Below are positions 50,991 through 63,424 of a stretch of DNA of 64,000 nt, piece after piece. The notes below the pieces were generated by a model, which worked only from the letters and a program-made list of their open reading frames with translations, was not told the origin of the DNA and did no database searches. The first letter of the stretch is position 1; the number at the start of each line of letters is the position of its first letter. The position numbers were made by a program, and so were the translations under genes. Source of the stretch: Aphelocoma coerulescens (lineage: Eukaryota > Chordata > Aves > Passeriformes > Corvidae); NCBI RefSeq assembly GCF_041296385.1, contig NC_091014.1:17707578-17771577 (forward strand), written 5' to 3'.

Positions 50991-53601
50991 AATCCATGTG
51001 TATCATCACTAACCTTAGGAGGGGTTGTATTCCTCCTTTCTCTACAGGGGGAAAGTTCTCAAAGCAAAGATTTCAAACAATTCATCTACAACAGTGTGCT
51101 TACCCCCAATTATTTTCATTTCATGGAATAACAGAATAAAATCAGTATATGAGGAGGAACTGTGTATAGTGGTTTGTCACTTCAAAACAGACCTCAATAA
51201 AGCAATGTTGTCAAATCTTCAGGAGATCTGGGTACCACACAAGAGCTAACATCACATACACTTCAAGGTGCTTTGCAAGACAGGTGAGGTTCAACATCCC
51301 GTTTTTTACAGACTAGAGCGTGGATGTGTTATTGAGGCTCCACTGCACTTAACTCAAATCTCATGTCCTGTTGGCCTGTTACAACCACTCAGACTCTTGT
51401 ACACATCAGCAGAGTAGGCAGAAGCATGATAAGTGTGTTTGTAAAAGGGTAAACCTTCTTAAGTGGCACTTCAATCAACTTTGTAGGGAAACAGGATAAC
51501 AGCCCTGCAAAACTCACACTAGAACAGGGAGATTCCTGTAATGACTTTATTGGACTTCCAGCAAATCAGATTTGCTCTCTTTCCAGATTTATTCTAGTTC
51601 ATGTGTGCCTTTCTCAAGTAGATAATTTCTCTTATACTCCAAACTAGTGCATCTCAGTTCTGAACTTTGTTTCCAACATTTTTACTTCTTGCTAATAACA
51701 AAATTACAGATTTAAAGTACACAACAGTCGACAGTGGTTTTTTCATTGGCAAATGATTCATTGCCCTATCATTTTGCTCTGAACATACCACAAGCCTAAA
51801 ATAAATAGATCGGTATTAATGGAAGCAAAAACTTTTAAAATATTTCACACCACTCTGATCTCAATGCGTGAAACATCCTAGCTGGAGAGAGTCAAAATGT
51901 CATTATATATAAGCATGGTTCATTTAAGGGTGAGATAAGATAATCCCACCCTTTGTAAATATGAAGTGAACACAAACAATGAGGAAAACCGATCTCTTTT
52001 AAACTGCTCAGGTATAAACAGGTTAATATAGGTATACACACCTAGTATACCTATATATAGATTGGCTATTAATATATGGAGATTGCAAATTCTATTCAGA
52101 TGAGATTCTGAAACAGTTTTCCAGTGAAAAAAAAATGTGATAAACATGTTCAAAGAACTATTTTTTAAATCAACTCAAGAAAAGAGTACAACATGGTAGA
52201 AGCTTTGTCATTTTCTTTCCATGGTTAGTAATTCCAAGTGGGACTAACGTTGGTACTTCATTAGGAGCTTCATCGATTTTGGATGATCTCCAGAAGATAC
52301 AAGGCATGAACAAAGTTTTTGAGGACAATAATTTCTGGTATATTCTGCTGATACATGAATAATCACTCAATTTTTACTTCCAATAAATTTAAATTAAATA
52401 AAATCCTTGAATTACACAAAAAATTAAAGTAATCGTTTAACTGCTGGTATGGACCAAGCCTGAGTTCTTCAAACTGGATCAGAAAAATAGTAAGTCTCTG
52501 AGAATTTAGGGAAGAGACACACTGAAATTCTCAAACAGATCTGCAGAACATGGTTATCATGTCCTCACAAATACCACTTCCCTGGTGCAATTATTATTTT
52601 GGTTCTTCTTCGACCTGGATTTCCTAACTCTCATTGTGCTTATGTGCTAAATGATGACAAGAATGGGTGTGTTTTGTAGGACCAGACAGCAATCAAAGCC
52701 TTTGCAAAGGAGAAATTAAAACTTCTCAGAGGGGAATAGCTGCAGACAGGTCAAAGCTGCACCTTTTCTGAGCCATGTAGTCTGGCCTGGGTATATTAAT
52801 GTGGAATCCCTGGCTGCAAAGTCCAGTGCTAATGTATTGACTATTAGTTGTCTGGGCTGAGGAAAGAGATAGGCTTAGAAGTCCACCTCATCTAAGTTTA
52901 AATGTCTATAATGTCTGCTCTAGTCACAGGATGGCTAGCTTCGCAATCAATAGAAAGAATATTTAGTTCCCAGCTGAACTCACCACTGTTATAAGCATGA
53001 TAAAACCTGTGTGCTAATCTCCACTGATTATAGTGACTAGTTGAATACCAATTCAATAAATTTTAAGCATTCTGAACTGGCCCCAAGCAGTGTCTAGTGC
53101 TCTCTGTTGACTACATAACAAACTTCTGCTCCTAACGTAGCTGCTCTGATTTGTGTCAAAGTAGCTGAAGCAGCCACACAGTGATCAGAAAATAGCAACA
53201 TGTAAAAAAATGAGTAAATGACAGTTTCTTGGGCATGAATCTCAATGGAATAATGGACTGTGGAGTGCCAAGAAAGCAAATTGCCTTGGAGGGACTCCTA
53301 CAAAAGTAACTTTAACTTTACTGGTCTTTAGAATCAATAGAGGGCATCATGTTCTTCTGAAAAACATTTGAGAAAGGACGCAAATGAATATGCTCTCGGT
53401 CGTTTCTCTTGATTGTCTAGTTTCATTCTCAGGAAGTTATTTGTACTTAGGTCTGAGAATATAAACCAATCTTAAGTAAATAAAACCAAAGAAAAATACT
53501 GCCTTGCACTGACCTGTTCAGTCTATGTGCTCTGAGAATATTTATGCATCCTGGTGATTTATTTGCTATGGAGTTACAACTACTCAACTATTGTAAGTGA
53601 T
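50991..53601. other. AT-rich non-coding stretch
   Basis: No gene was seen. A perfect 11-bp-arm inverted repeat is present at 52027-52055. Confidence 0.5.
52027..52055. repeat. Perfect inverted repeat, 11-bp arms, 7-base loop
   Basis: TATAGGTATAC at 52027-52037 pairs exactly with GTATACCTATA at 52045-52055 around ACACCTA. It could form a strong hairpin or a dyad binding site. The context offers no function. Confidence 0.75.
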
Positions 53602-53652
53602 AATATACATATATATATACACATATATACACATTTATTTATTTATTTATTT
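53602..53652. repeat. AT-rich microsatellite: TA/CA then (TTTA)n
   Basis: Alternating TA and CA dinucleotides are followed by about five TTTA units. Confidence 0.85.
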
Positions 53653-53872
53653 CTATGTTATACCCATAGGCTTTTAATTGTAATCTGATTTTTTTTTCTC
53701 AGAGCTCTTGCTGTTGATGGAAGCAACATTTTACCCAGGATAGTTTCCCTTTCAAGGAAACAAAAGTTAATGGAGTTTAAGCAAATTTATTCCTTATGTG
53801 AAGAGCTATGCCCCTGCTTTCCATTTCTTTCATTCTCTTTATCATATATTTGACCTTCCCAGGTTAACCCAG

Positions 53873-54480
53873 TGTATTGGCTTGGGCTGGAATAGATGCT
53901 GAGCTGGAATAGTGGCGTAAGAACTTTTCCTTGTACTAGGTAGTATGGTGATATGTTTGGGAATTTGTCCTGAAAACAGTATTGATAACACAAGGATATT
54001 TTTATTATTGTTGAGTGGTGCTTACACAGAGTCAAGGCCTTCTCTGCTTCTCTCACCACCCCACCAGCAAGGAGGCTGGGGGTGCACAAGGAGTTGGGAG
54101 GGGACACAGGTGGTATAGCTGACTCCAGCTGACCCAAGGGATATTCCAGACCATAAGGCATCATGTTCAGCCTATAGAGCTGGGGCAAAAATAAGGAAGA
54201 GGGGTATGCTCAGAGTGATGGCATTTGTCTTCTCCAGTGACCACTGGGTGTGATGAAGCTCTGCTTTCCTGGGGCTGGCTGAACATCTGCCTACCCATGG
54301 GGAGAGGTGAATAAATTCCTTGTTTTCCTTTGCTTGTGCATAGATTTTGCCTTCCTTATTAAACCCATAAGGTTTTTTTTCGGCTTTTATTTTTCCAGTT
54401 CTCTCCCCCATCCCACTATGGGGAAATGACTGAGTGGCTGCATGTATCTTAGCTGCCAGATGGGGTTAAACCATGATACA
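53873..54480 (+). mobile_element. ERVL-like solo LTR, plus orientation
   Basis: The start TGTATTGGCTTGGGCTGG, the phrases CACAGAGTCAAGGCC and ACCCAAGGGATATTCCAGA, a degraded TATA box TATAGAG (54173-54179), an ATTAAA hexamer (54358-54363) and the end GGTTAAACCATGATACA are shared in order with the LTR at 28265-28855. There is no internal sequence and no clear target duplication. The minus-strand frames of 133 and 79 codons within it are artefacts. Confidence 0.85.
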
Positions 54481-56047
54481 AAGTCTATCCAATTATGTGA
54501 TAATTTTATTTCCACTTTCTTTCTTTCTTGCCTATTACCTTGTGATCTGATTATTAATCAGAAAATTAAGGTTCTTGAGCCTTGTCATAGCAACTTCAGT
54601 ACTGGGTTTAAGCAAACAAAATATAATCAAAAAGTTATATGTAAAACTATGCCATAGATGATTATATTCATCCACACTCCCTTTCTGCAATGAAGAGCCT
54701 GGACACTAGTTAAAGGTGTTTGGCATGACAAAGGAGTAGCCAGAAGCCAATGGCATATAATAATCACTTTGTATATCCCGAAGGTGTGCTGTTTGACAGC
54801 TAGTGCACCAACTATTCTTTTACTTGGGCTCTGGCAGAAAGCCAGCCAGTTTTTATGCCTGTGTGTTCATTAACAAGTATATAGACATGTGAACAATGTG
54901 CAGAACATACTTATTTTGGACCTTCAGCCTGAAGAAAGGTTGATCTCTAGAATGGAATACCTCAGAACAAGAATATCAGGGCAGGTTTTCACACTGTCTC
55001 AAAATATGTTGTACAAGAGAATAAGTGCCACACAATACAACCTTTCTGTAAGATCCTAATTATAAAGTAAATATTATATTATCTTCTGGGTCATTTATTT
55101 CTCATTTGTACATTTTCTAAGACAGTCTCTGTGTATATTGTTTCGTTGCCAGCATTGCCATAAGCTGTGGTATGCCAACACCCTGCAGCTACCCATTCAA
55201 TTGTTTGTATAATAACAGTGGGCCATTTCTGCCACTCTTGGTATCATAGAAAAAGTCAAAGTAAAACACTCACTTTCTAACTTTTGAGTCAGAAGTGTGA
55301 AGTAAGCATTATAACAGCAAAAACTACTGAAAAGTGAAATCCCTACAGAGATGGATTTATGTGGCTCCCTAGAAAATCAAAGCAACCTTTTTAAAAGCAA
55401 ACATCACTTTCTTTCAGAAGGTATTCCAGTTCCACTTACTGAATGGACATCTGTTTTGACTGGAGCCAACAATGTACTTCCACTTGCTTTAATGTCTCTT
55501 GATCTGAAAATTAACTTCCCTATGTTCTGAGTTCTGAACTCTGAAGGTGCATGAACCTTGTTTCTGACCTAATGAGTTGTTGACTCATACCAATTCTTCC
55601 CAGTTCCTCAGAGATATTCCTAGTTTCTGTCTGCCATGAGACACTGGGCTACAGTAAGCTTTAGCTCTTTGGTGAGGTTTATCAACAGTTTTTCTTATCA
55701 ATGAGCTCTTTACACTTATGCATTGCAAACAAGCTACAAAATAAACTAATGGCATCCTAAAAGCAGAAATGCTATTTGCTCTTCACCCTGTGAGTCTTGA
55801 AAAGGGTCTCAGCCAAGCCCTTTGAATTTGATTTGAGTGACATGTTTTTAGAAGAATGTCCTCCTTTCCTTAAGGAAGCTCCTCTTTCAATTTTTTTTTG
55901 TCACCTACTACTCTGCACCTGGATATACTAAGGGTTCAAAAAACTACATATGAATTCATAACTTCACATAAATTCACCTTAGAGTCTCAGCAGAACCTGA
56001 CACGCTGCTGCCAAAGTCTTAGAATAAAATTTTTCCATTTTGTTCGT
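54481..56047. other. AT-rich non-coding stretch
   Basis: No gene or known element was recognised. Confidence 0.5.
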
Positions 56048-56099
56048 TTTTCTTTCCTTTTTTTCTTCTTCCTTCTTGCCTCCTTCCTTCCCATGCAGT
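56048..56099. repeat. Polypyrimidine tract
   Basis: A nearly pure C/T run with CTT and CCTT words ends at CATGCAG just before the LTR. It resembles a splice-acceptor tract, but no exon is evident downstream. Confidence 0.7.
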
Positions 56100-56141
56100 C
56101 ATGAATGAAGTGAGTAGACGGAGAGGCAGTGTCTAGCCTAC

Positions 56142-56610
56142 TGTCATGGTTTAAGTCCAGTTGACAACTAAACCCCACACAGCCACTCATTCACCCCCCT
56201 GCAGTGGGATGGAGGAGAATTGGAAGACTGAAGTGAGAAAATTAATGGGTTGAGACAGTGAGAGTTTAATAATATTAAGGAAAAAAAGGCAAGGAAAAAA
56301 AACACAACAAAGAGGGAAGAAAATAAAAATTTAGAAAAACAAGTGATGCAAAAGAAAACAATTATTCCCCACCTGATCGATTCTCCGTCAGTCCCAGAAA
56401 AACAGAAGCCCTGGCTTACATCTAGCCATCCCAGGTTTATTGCTGAGGAGAATGTCATAGGGTATGGAATATCCCTTGGACCGCTTGGGTCAGCTGTCCC
56501 ATTCCAACCTCTTGTGCACCCCCAGCCTCCTTGCTGGTGGGATTGAGTGAGAAGCAGAACATTCCCTGACACTGTGTGAGGACTGCTCAGCAAAAATGAA
56601 AACAGGAGTG
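56142..56610 (-). mobile_element. ERVL-like LTR, minus orientation, part 1 (split by an insertion)
   Basis: It opens TGTCATGGTTTAAG and carries, in antisense order, the polyadenylation hexamer (complement of 56265-56270) and the reverse complements of TGACCCAAGGGATATTCCATA and GCTGAGCAG phrases found in the other ERVL-like copies. The homology stops at 56610 within the U3 region and resumes at about 57270. The 141-codon minus-strand frame here is not a gene. Confidence 0.85.
56604..56610. repeat. Target-site duplication, left copy (AGGAGTG)
   Basis: Matches 57269-57275. Removing one copy and the insert restores continuous ERVL-like LTR homology. Confidence 0.8.
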
Positions 56611-57269
56611 TGTGGATACAAAAAAGCTGTTAGCTGTTGGGGCCCTCCCTCTGCCATGTGGTCCTGGGAGAGGGGTCCTGGGGGGGAGACACAGGGTTTC
56701 CCTGCCCCTGGTCAGCCTCATTCCCCATTGGTTGGTTTGCGTTCCACTGCGCAGGCAAAGGACCCTCGGGCCCCGTGATTGCCTCAGTTCCTCGGCAGAT
56801 CCTCAGCCATGCGGCTGGAGAAATAAATATCTCTGAAACATCTGTCAAGAATCTGTCCTTATATATATATTTCTTTTCCACAGGCCTCGTTGTCTGATAT
56901 GTGTGTTGCAGTTTCCCCACTGTAACAGTTAGCAAGGAATTTTCCTGCTTCTTCTAAACCGTGGGATACTTTTCTCTCTCATGGAAGATAATAGCAGAAG
57001 TTCTGTAAACTAAGAACACTTGCGACCTTGTAAAAGTTTTGTTTATAGTGCAGTTGAAAAATATTTTGACAATGGATGTTTTAGGATTTTAGCCAATCAC
57101 CCCAAGGGGTGGCTGATCTTTTGTCCAATTAGATTATGAAGAAAAGGGTCTATAAAAGAGTTTGTAAAATAATTAAATAGATCAATCTTGCTGCACAATT
57201 CCTGCCTGCTGGACCTTCTCTCCTCCTCCCTACCGCTGCGGGACACGGTAATATTTTACGGCATTAATA
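56611..57269 (+). mobile_element. ERVK-like LTR sequence inserted into the ERVL-like LTR
   Basis: The 659-bp insert starts TGTGG and ends TTAATA (a TG...CA element with the last CA mutated to TA). It is bordered by AGGAGTG at 56604-56610 and 57269-57275, giving a 6-bp GGAGTG duplication that fits ERVK. Two promoter-like sets are visible on the plus strand: AATAAA at 56822-56827 in the left part, and in the right part CCAAT near 57124, TATAAAA at 57151-57157 and ATTAAA at 57172-57177. The right part starts TGTAACAGTTAGC at 56921 and looks like a songbird ERVK LTR by itself. The insert is therefore either one long LTR or two different LTRs in tandem. The 101- and 86-codon frames inside are not genes. 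Confidence 0.72.
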
Positions 57270-57275
57270 GGAGTG
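57269..57275. repeat. Target-site duplication, right copy (AGGAGTG)
   Basis: Matches 56604-56610. Confidence 0.8.
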
Positions 57276-57375
57276 GGTTATCAACACTATCACTGGATTT
57301 TCAGCACAAATCCAAAACATAGCCCCACACAAGTTAGCACAAAAAAATTTAACTATCTGAGCCAAAACCAGTATT
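57276..57375 (-). mobile_element. ERVL-like LTR, minus orientation, part 2
   Basis: GGTTATCAACACTATCAC, TTTTCAGCACAAATCCAAAA, CATAGCCCCACAC and GAGCCAAAACCAG are the antisense continuation of the LTR interrupted at 56610, up to its 5' terminus. Confidence 0.85.
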
Positions 57376-60300
57376 TCCAGCAAGAATCAAGCAGTGTATC
57401 ACCTTTTGCCTACCTATTGGAGAAAAGTGAAAAAATGAATCTTTTATATGGCAATATGGTCAACACTTACAAAAAATTATCATAATCAATTAATTTTGGA
57501 AAGAAATGCCATCAAGTACTATGATACTTGGACACTTTTGCTATATGCATTTTTAAATTGTGTCTTTCATCAACAATAATCAAAATGTTTGGGTAGGAGT
57601 GCAATTATTTGAGCTATTTTATAATTGAGAAATTAAAAGATGGAGTCACTAAATGAATTAAGTGAAGCAATACTTGCATCTTGGGCTGCATATAAATTTT
57701 CTAGAAAGAAAGAAAGAAAGAGAAGAAATAAAAGAGAAAAATGCCCTATTTGGTCACAGAGAGAGTTACTCTTCAGTTTAAAATGTTTTCTGTGCAGTAA
57801 GACTTGCTTGTGTTTGATGGAAGCAAGAAAGGTGAATTTGAAGATGGTCTTCTGGAGAAAGGTTTAGAATACAAGCTATCTCAGGTTTCATGAGTGAATG
57901 GTCATAATTCTTTGTTTAATATTCAAAGGTGAGAGCTAACAGCTTACCCTTCTATATCTTGGTAACAGGTTTTAGAAAGAATGCAGACATGATTATACTT
58001 TATCATAGCTCTTTTGATAATGTGCATTTGATATGCTGTGAGAGTACTTAGCAGATCTGAACCCTGCCATGGCTGTGTCACAGATTCAGCAGGTTGCAGG
58101 CAGAAGATAGGTACTTGACCAAAGCCAATTTAGGTCATGTGCAGATGCAGAACTCTAAAGCCTCAGTGAAAACTGAGGGTAGGCTAAACAAGGATGTGCC
58201 TACTGTAACTGAGTGATACTGAGATGGATGGCTTCTGAGCAGTAATTAACAAGGCTGCAGTTTTACAGTAAATCACCTTTTCCTTATTTCGGTAACCCAG
58301 ACTTCAGAATGTACAGACCTCACTTACTGCTAGACTATTCCCATTCAATCAAAATGCATTAAAAAGCTGATGGTCAGGAAGCTCTACTTATTTTGGTACA
58401 TGAAAAATAATGTTTTGCTCATGGTCTACATAATGTCTAGTCCAGTTTAAAAGGCATCTTACACTTTTTAAAACCTTGTAAATAAAGACTCCCTTTATTT
58501 AAATATGTCAATGTAAGTCTGTTCGGTAGCACTATTCATTATTATCATATAACAGCTTGTTTTCATTGTAAAACTGTACATAAATTGGCTTTCACACAGT
58601 TCTTTTCATTTTAAACAGATAAATTTTAGTAATTTATTTCCAATAGCCAAAGTGTTTCACAAATCTTATGTCGAAGTCAAAAAAGTATCTTCTGATATTT
58701 TTATATGTACACTTGCCGACTTGAAAGTTCTAGTCATCTCACACAATTTTGAGTGCCTCAGATTAATAATGAAGATATTATATTTTGTAACTTCTATTCT
58801 TGGTCCTGACTGTTCTAATAGCAGTAGTGTTAATACTTTTGATTATTTAGAACCTACATCCTCAACTGTTTGGTTAATTCCTTGACTGATCTAAATTCTT
58901 TTATATTATTGTGAAATGGAATATTAGAAACTAGAATCTACCCCATGAAAGACTAGCATGGTATTGTAAGCAGAGAATTTTATTGCTATATAAAAAGTGC
59001 ATAAAACTGTTTACTCAAATTACACATACAATTTTTTTTTTTTTTTGTATTAAAATTACAGGGTTTTTTTCTTTGTGAAAGTTTATAAACAGAAATTCTC
59101 AAGCTGTCTACCTGCACCTATAGAGATAATTTCACTTAAAATCAGAGAGAATTATGTGTTATGAATCAACAGAGAGCTGTGACTTGAAACTCTAACTGGA
59201 ACTTAAAATATACCCTATACCTAAAAATATGAGCCTTCCTAACTAAACAGATCCAAACAGCATTTTCTTTTGCACTCTGACAAATAGCCTGAGAACAAAA
59301 TAATTTTATTTTATTCAACATAGTTGATATTTTCTCTTCTGTTTTACCTCCGTGCAAGAGAAAAGCTAAGATATATAAAAAGCTCTGAAGAGATCTTAAA
59401 GGAGACTGAGATAGACTTACCTCAAAAACCAGCATTCAAGCACTGAGGACAGTCACTTTTAGAGTGTTAGGCCCAGGCTCAGTTACCTTCTGCAGCTCAA
59501 AGTAAATAGTTTAAACCTAGATTTCCTAATTTTCCCTGACCACAGAGTGAATCTCAATTTGTCAGAATTTGGTTAGAAATTCTACCCTGGACTTGAAAAA
59601 AATTTCTTCATTATGAAATTTTTATTAAAAAGATATAGATTTCTGTGAAAAGCTTTGGTTTCATCAAGACAATGTTTTCTTATAAAAAATGTTTTGTCAA
59701 AATTATTTTCACCAGATTTTCCTTAAAGAGACAAGATGACAACTTTCTGATATTATTTAAAAGATATCTACTATTTTGCTTCTCATTTGGCATCAGAATA
59801 AACTTAGAAAAATGTGCATGATTCTGCAGCATTTGGAAACTGTCACAGTTTCTGAGAATGACATTTTAGTTTATGGGAAATCTCATAAAGAATGTTATCT
59901 ATGTTTAAAAGTAGCTCAGAAAGAAGCTAAGCTGGAGAGACTACAATTAAACTAAAAGAAATGGGTGCATTGACAGGCTCAGTTCTTGCCATATTTCGCC
60001 TCTAATGGCTTTGCAATCAGGTGAAAAGTCTAATGATTTAAAAGCCATCTCTTAAAATTATATTGGAACTAAAAGTGACAAGAGAAAAAGAAAAGAATAC
60101 TGTATAGAAAAGCTTTATCCAGCACCATAGTTAATCACAAGGCAGGAGAAATAAACTCTGAGGACAAAATTCAAATGCCATGTGAAAAAAATTCCCTTAT
60201 TTTCAATTTTTATCATTTCTGAATTTAAGAACATGCAAATCAGTCAAAATCTGCACAGTTTTCATCCTCGGAATTTCTCAAAATAGTATTTTAAAATTTA

Positions 60301-61199
60301 TAAGGATTTTACTCAATCTTTTCTTGAAGCCAATTCTTCCTATGACTTAAATGCTTAAAATATTATCCATATCTGACATAAAGCACAGAGATCTTCCTGT
60401 GAGACAGGGCATTTTTGATTATAGTAGATGATTTTGGGGGTGCACAGGGGATCAGTAGAGTACACTTTTAAGCAACACAGATAACTGAAAATGTCTGTCA
60501 TACCAGATATCAACACTTAGCACGTTTGAAAGAGAGCCTTAGACATAGAGATATTCACATCAGACTTGAAGTGTCATGTTAGTTTCATGTGAGGTCCAGT
60601 TAATAGACAATGACATTGTTAAGGTCCTTCCTGCCTGACAAAGATGGTTCACACAGCTGATGAGATTTAAAAATTTACTGTGGAATGAGCATAAGAGAAG
60701 TCCCTAATGATGAAGGCTGGCAACTTGTCAAGAAATTTTTCTGATTGCCTTAATTCATGATGACACAGAAATGTGTTTGGGTTCTGTTTTTATTGTCCTG
60801 CTACCCTCAGCAAAAAAATAGAAGTGAATTAAAATATTCATTAGAGGTCTTGTAAATAAGTATGTTGTTTCCTCATTTTAAGCTAAATTATTTTTAAAAA
60901 TTTGTATACTTTCTGTTAGTCCAGGACCTAAAATTGTATTAACAGATTCTGTGGTTCACCTTATTCCAAACACAAAGCAGTTCTATTCAACTGGAGATAA
61001 TATTGCATGATATTGTCATGATGGAGGAAATGAAGCTCCATAGGGGAGCAGCAAAGCAATGTCTCAAAGAGACACACAAAATCAATATTCCCAGCCATTC
61101 ATTAGTGTGCCCAACAGGAGAAAGAACCAAGATGCCTTTCTAGGGTGCCAATGAACCAGTTCTAATAAGCTGAACATGTGGCAAATTACCACTTATCAC
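57376..61199. other. AT-rich non-coding stretch, no gene seen
   Basis: No gene or known element was recognised. It contains a (GAAA)n microsatellite at 57701-57722 and a poly-T run at 59032-59046. Confidence 0.5.
57701..57722. repeat. (GAAA)n microsatellite
   Basis: About four GAAA units followed by GAGAAG. Confidence 0.85.
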
Positions 61200-61714
61200 T
61201 CTTGTGAATCAAATGAGTACCAGTTTTGGGGTCTTCAGCACAGGAAAGGCATGAACCAAATAGAGAGGGTCCAGAGGAGGGCCACATTTAAAATGACCAG
61301 AGGGCTGGAGCATCTCTCCCATGAGAAAAGTCTAAGGGATTTGGGGCTGTTCAGCCTGGAGAAGAGAAGGCTCTGGGGAGATCTTAATGTGACCTTTCAG
61401 TACTTGAAGGGGGCTTATAAGAAACATTTCAGGAAGACCTGTTGCAATAGGACAAGGTCTAAAGGTTTTAAACTTAAGGAGGTTAGATTTAGACTAGATT
61501 TAAGGCAGAATTTTATTTTACAATGAGGGAGTTGAAACACTGGAACATATTTCCCAGAGTGGCAGATGACCCAGCCTTGAAAGCATTCAAGGTCAGGTGT
61601 GGCAGGGCTTTGAGCAACAAGATCTAGTTGAAGATGGCCCTCCTTATTGCAGGAGGGTTGGACTAGATGACCTTTAAATGTCCCTTGCAGACCAAACTAT
61701 TGTATGATTCTATG
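61200..61714 (+). mobile_element. CR1 LINE, 5'-truncated, plus strand
   Basis: It shows the full series of CR1 3'-end landmarks: GGTCTTCAGCACAGGAAAGG, GGTCCAGAGGAGGGCCACA, GGGGCTGTTCAGCCTGGAG, GTACTTGAAGGGGGCTTATA, GGTTGGACTAGATGACC and the ending TATGATTCTATG. It is among the best preserved CR1 copies in the window. Confidence 0.92.
61206..61523 (+). pseudogene. C-terminal remnant of CR1 ORF2
   Basis: An uninterrupted frame reads the conserved end of the CR1 ORF2 polyprotein. Landmarks are QRRAT (codons from 61272), GLEHLSHE, LGLFSLEKRR, QYLKGAYKK and FKLKEVRFRLD. ORF2 of CR1 encodes an endonuclease and reverse transcriptase, and this stretch lies C-terminal to the reverse-transcriptase core. 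The apparent ATG upstream (61176) lies outside the element and is spurious. The frame stops at 61526, where the family normally continues for a few dozen more residues; a shifted frame continues the homology, so this is a broken remnant. Confidence 0.8.
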
Positions 61715-63424
61715 AAATGTGTTTATGGCAAGTTAACATGCACAGCTGAGCCATTCTGTCTTCCTACTTGTAATGCTGGATATTCCACAGGTTTGAGTAT
61801 TATATACTTTTCTATAATGAAGAAAGACAGCTCTGTTATCTTTCCCTCCAGGCAAGTTGCACAAAGGGTAGTGTTCCCCAGCTTCCTGCATCTATCCAGC
61901 CAGCTGCAACCAGAACTTGCACCGGATCCACAGGTAATTGACTCTGAAACCCCCTTTTGCTGCCATGCCAGGTGTCCACCCATCAGCTGCATCAAATCCT
62001 GCTCTGAAAACCCAGGACCTCACAAAAGTGACGGCAGAGATGGGGTAACCCCATCAGAGCTGGCACCAGTGGTTCAGTGCCACAGGTGCAGCAGAGGAAA
62101 GCATGTCCATGTATCCCTGCACACCACAGAGGCTCCAGTGTTAGGTATGGGTTCTGTGCAAACACCAAGTGTAGTTTATGTGCAGAAGTATATAATACTG
62201 CTTAAATTGGATTGCAATAATCCCAACCACAGTGAAGAAGCATCTGGCTTCTCATTTTGCAACTTGTAGATTTTAAAGGCTAAAAAATAAAGCTGTAGAG
62301 GAGAAGTCAAACAAGTTTTGGACAACTTAAAAATATTTTTTTAGGGAATGTATTATTTTCAGTAGTCTAATGAAGTGTTTGCATTAATAAAAGAGGAAAA
62401 AAAATAGTCTGGGTGGGATGAAGAAGAATGTGAGCAAAGAAGAAAGAAAGTGTTCAGTGAAGTGAATAACAGTGTATTAATTATAATATTTGTTTGATCT
62501 TGTCAGAAAACATTGTTATGAATACTAATGTAAAAATTTCATTTGTTTGCTTGTTTAATGAAACCTGTCCTAGATGTAACTATTCAGAAATTTGCCATGA
62601 AAGCTATGTACTTACACTGGATATTATTCAATTTGCAGACAAAGCATGGAAGTTAAGACCTAGTAAATAAAGTTTTCAGATATCTTTTCAATGGCCTGTC
62701 TTTTCCATAATTAAGCACATTACACAGTCATTGTTAAAATTATATGAACTGTCCTGGGATCTGGCAAGAAAAGATTGGTCTCCTCTCAAGGTGAGTACCC
62801 ACATAAATAGTTAGCTACAGAATCAGTTTCACTTTTATACTTTCTCCTTCTGCCCTGTAAATCTTGATTTATTACATGTACAGCGACATTGTTTCAACAA
62901 GGGGATTGTAAGTGCCCCATTATAGAACCATTGATTGATGCAGATTTGCCCACGGCAGAGACGAGAACTGAACTGAGCTCCCATACATCCTGAACAAATG
63001 TTGTAATGACTAGGAGGCCTTGAGGACGTGGTGTGACACCTGTCCTATTGCCACCACTTCATTCTCCTCTAAACACGGTACTCGGTTAAAAGGAAGGATT
63101 ATAGGTAACAGCCTTCAGGAGTAGGTTACCCAGGTAGATAGAAAAGCATTTAGAGTCCTAATAAGAGGGCAGGACTTACCCTTGTCCTCAACTTTTTAAA
63201 GTGGAGGTCTCCAGGTTATTTCTTAAGCTTCACCATTTGCTGACTTTATGGTCAGATCATGTGCTGAGGTACCCAGCCCTCATTATGCTGTCTGAAAGCA
63301 CAAATATTAGATAAGAGACAAATACCTTGAAAAGAGGCAAGAGTAAGTAACTATAATTTTAAAAATATAAATTTATTTATTTATTTTTATTTAGTATTAT
63401 TCAATTACCTTTTAAAGAGCAGCT
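61715..63424. other. Non-coding stretch with two GC-elevated patches
   Basis: 61850-62150 and 62930-63100 are GC-elevated. A 200-codon plus-strand frame starts in the CR1 tail at 61667 and runs to 62269. It has many Cys, Pro and Ser residues and no domain I recognise. Because it begins inside a transposon 3' end it is probably chance. Confidence 0.4.

Noticed and set aside
53787..54188. 133-codon minus-strand open frame
   Set aside because: It is antisense to an ERVL-like LTR, with no protein family resemblance.
56048..56105. Polypyrimidine tract followed by CAG, like a splice acceptor
   Set aside because: The downstream sequence becomes an LTR within 40 bases and has no coding exon.
56168..56593. 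141-codon minus-strand open frame
   Set aside because: It is inside the split ERVL-like LTR. LTRs of this family do not encode proteins.
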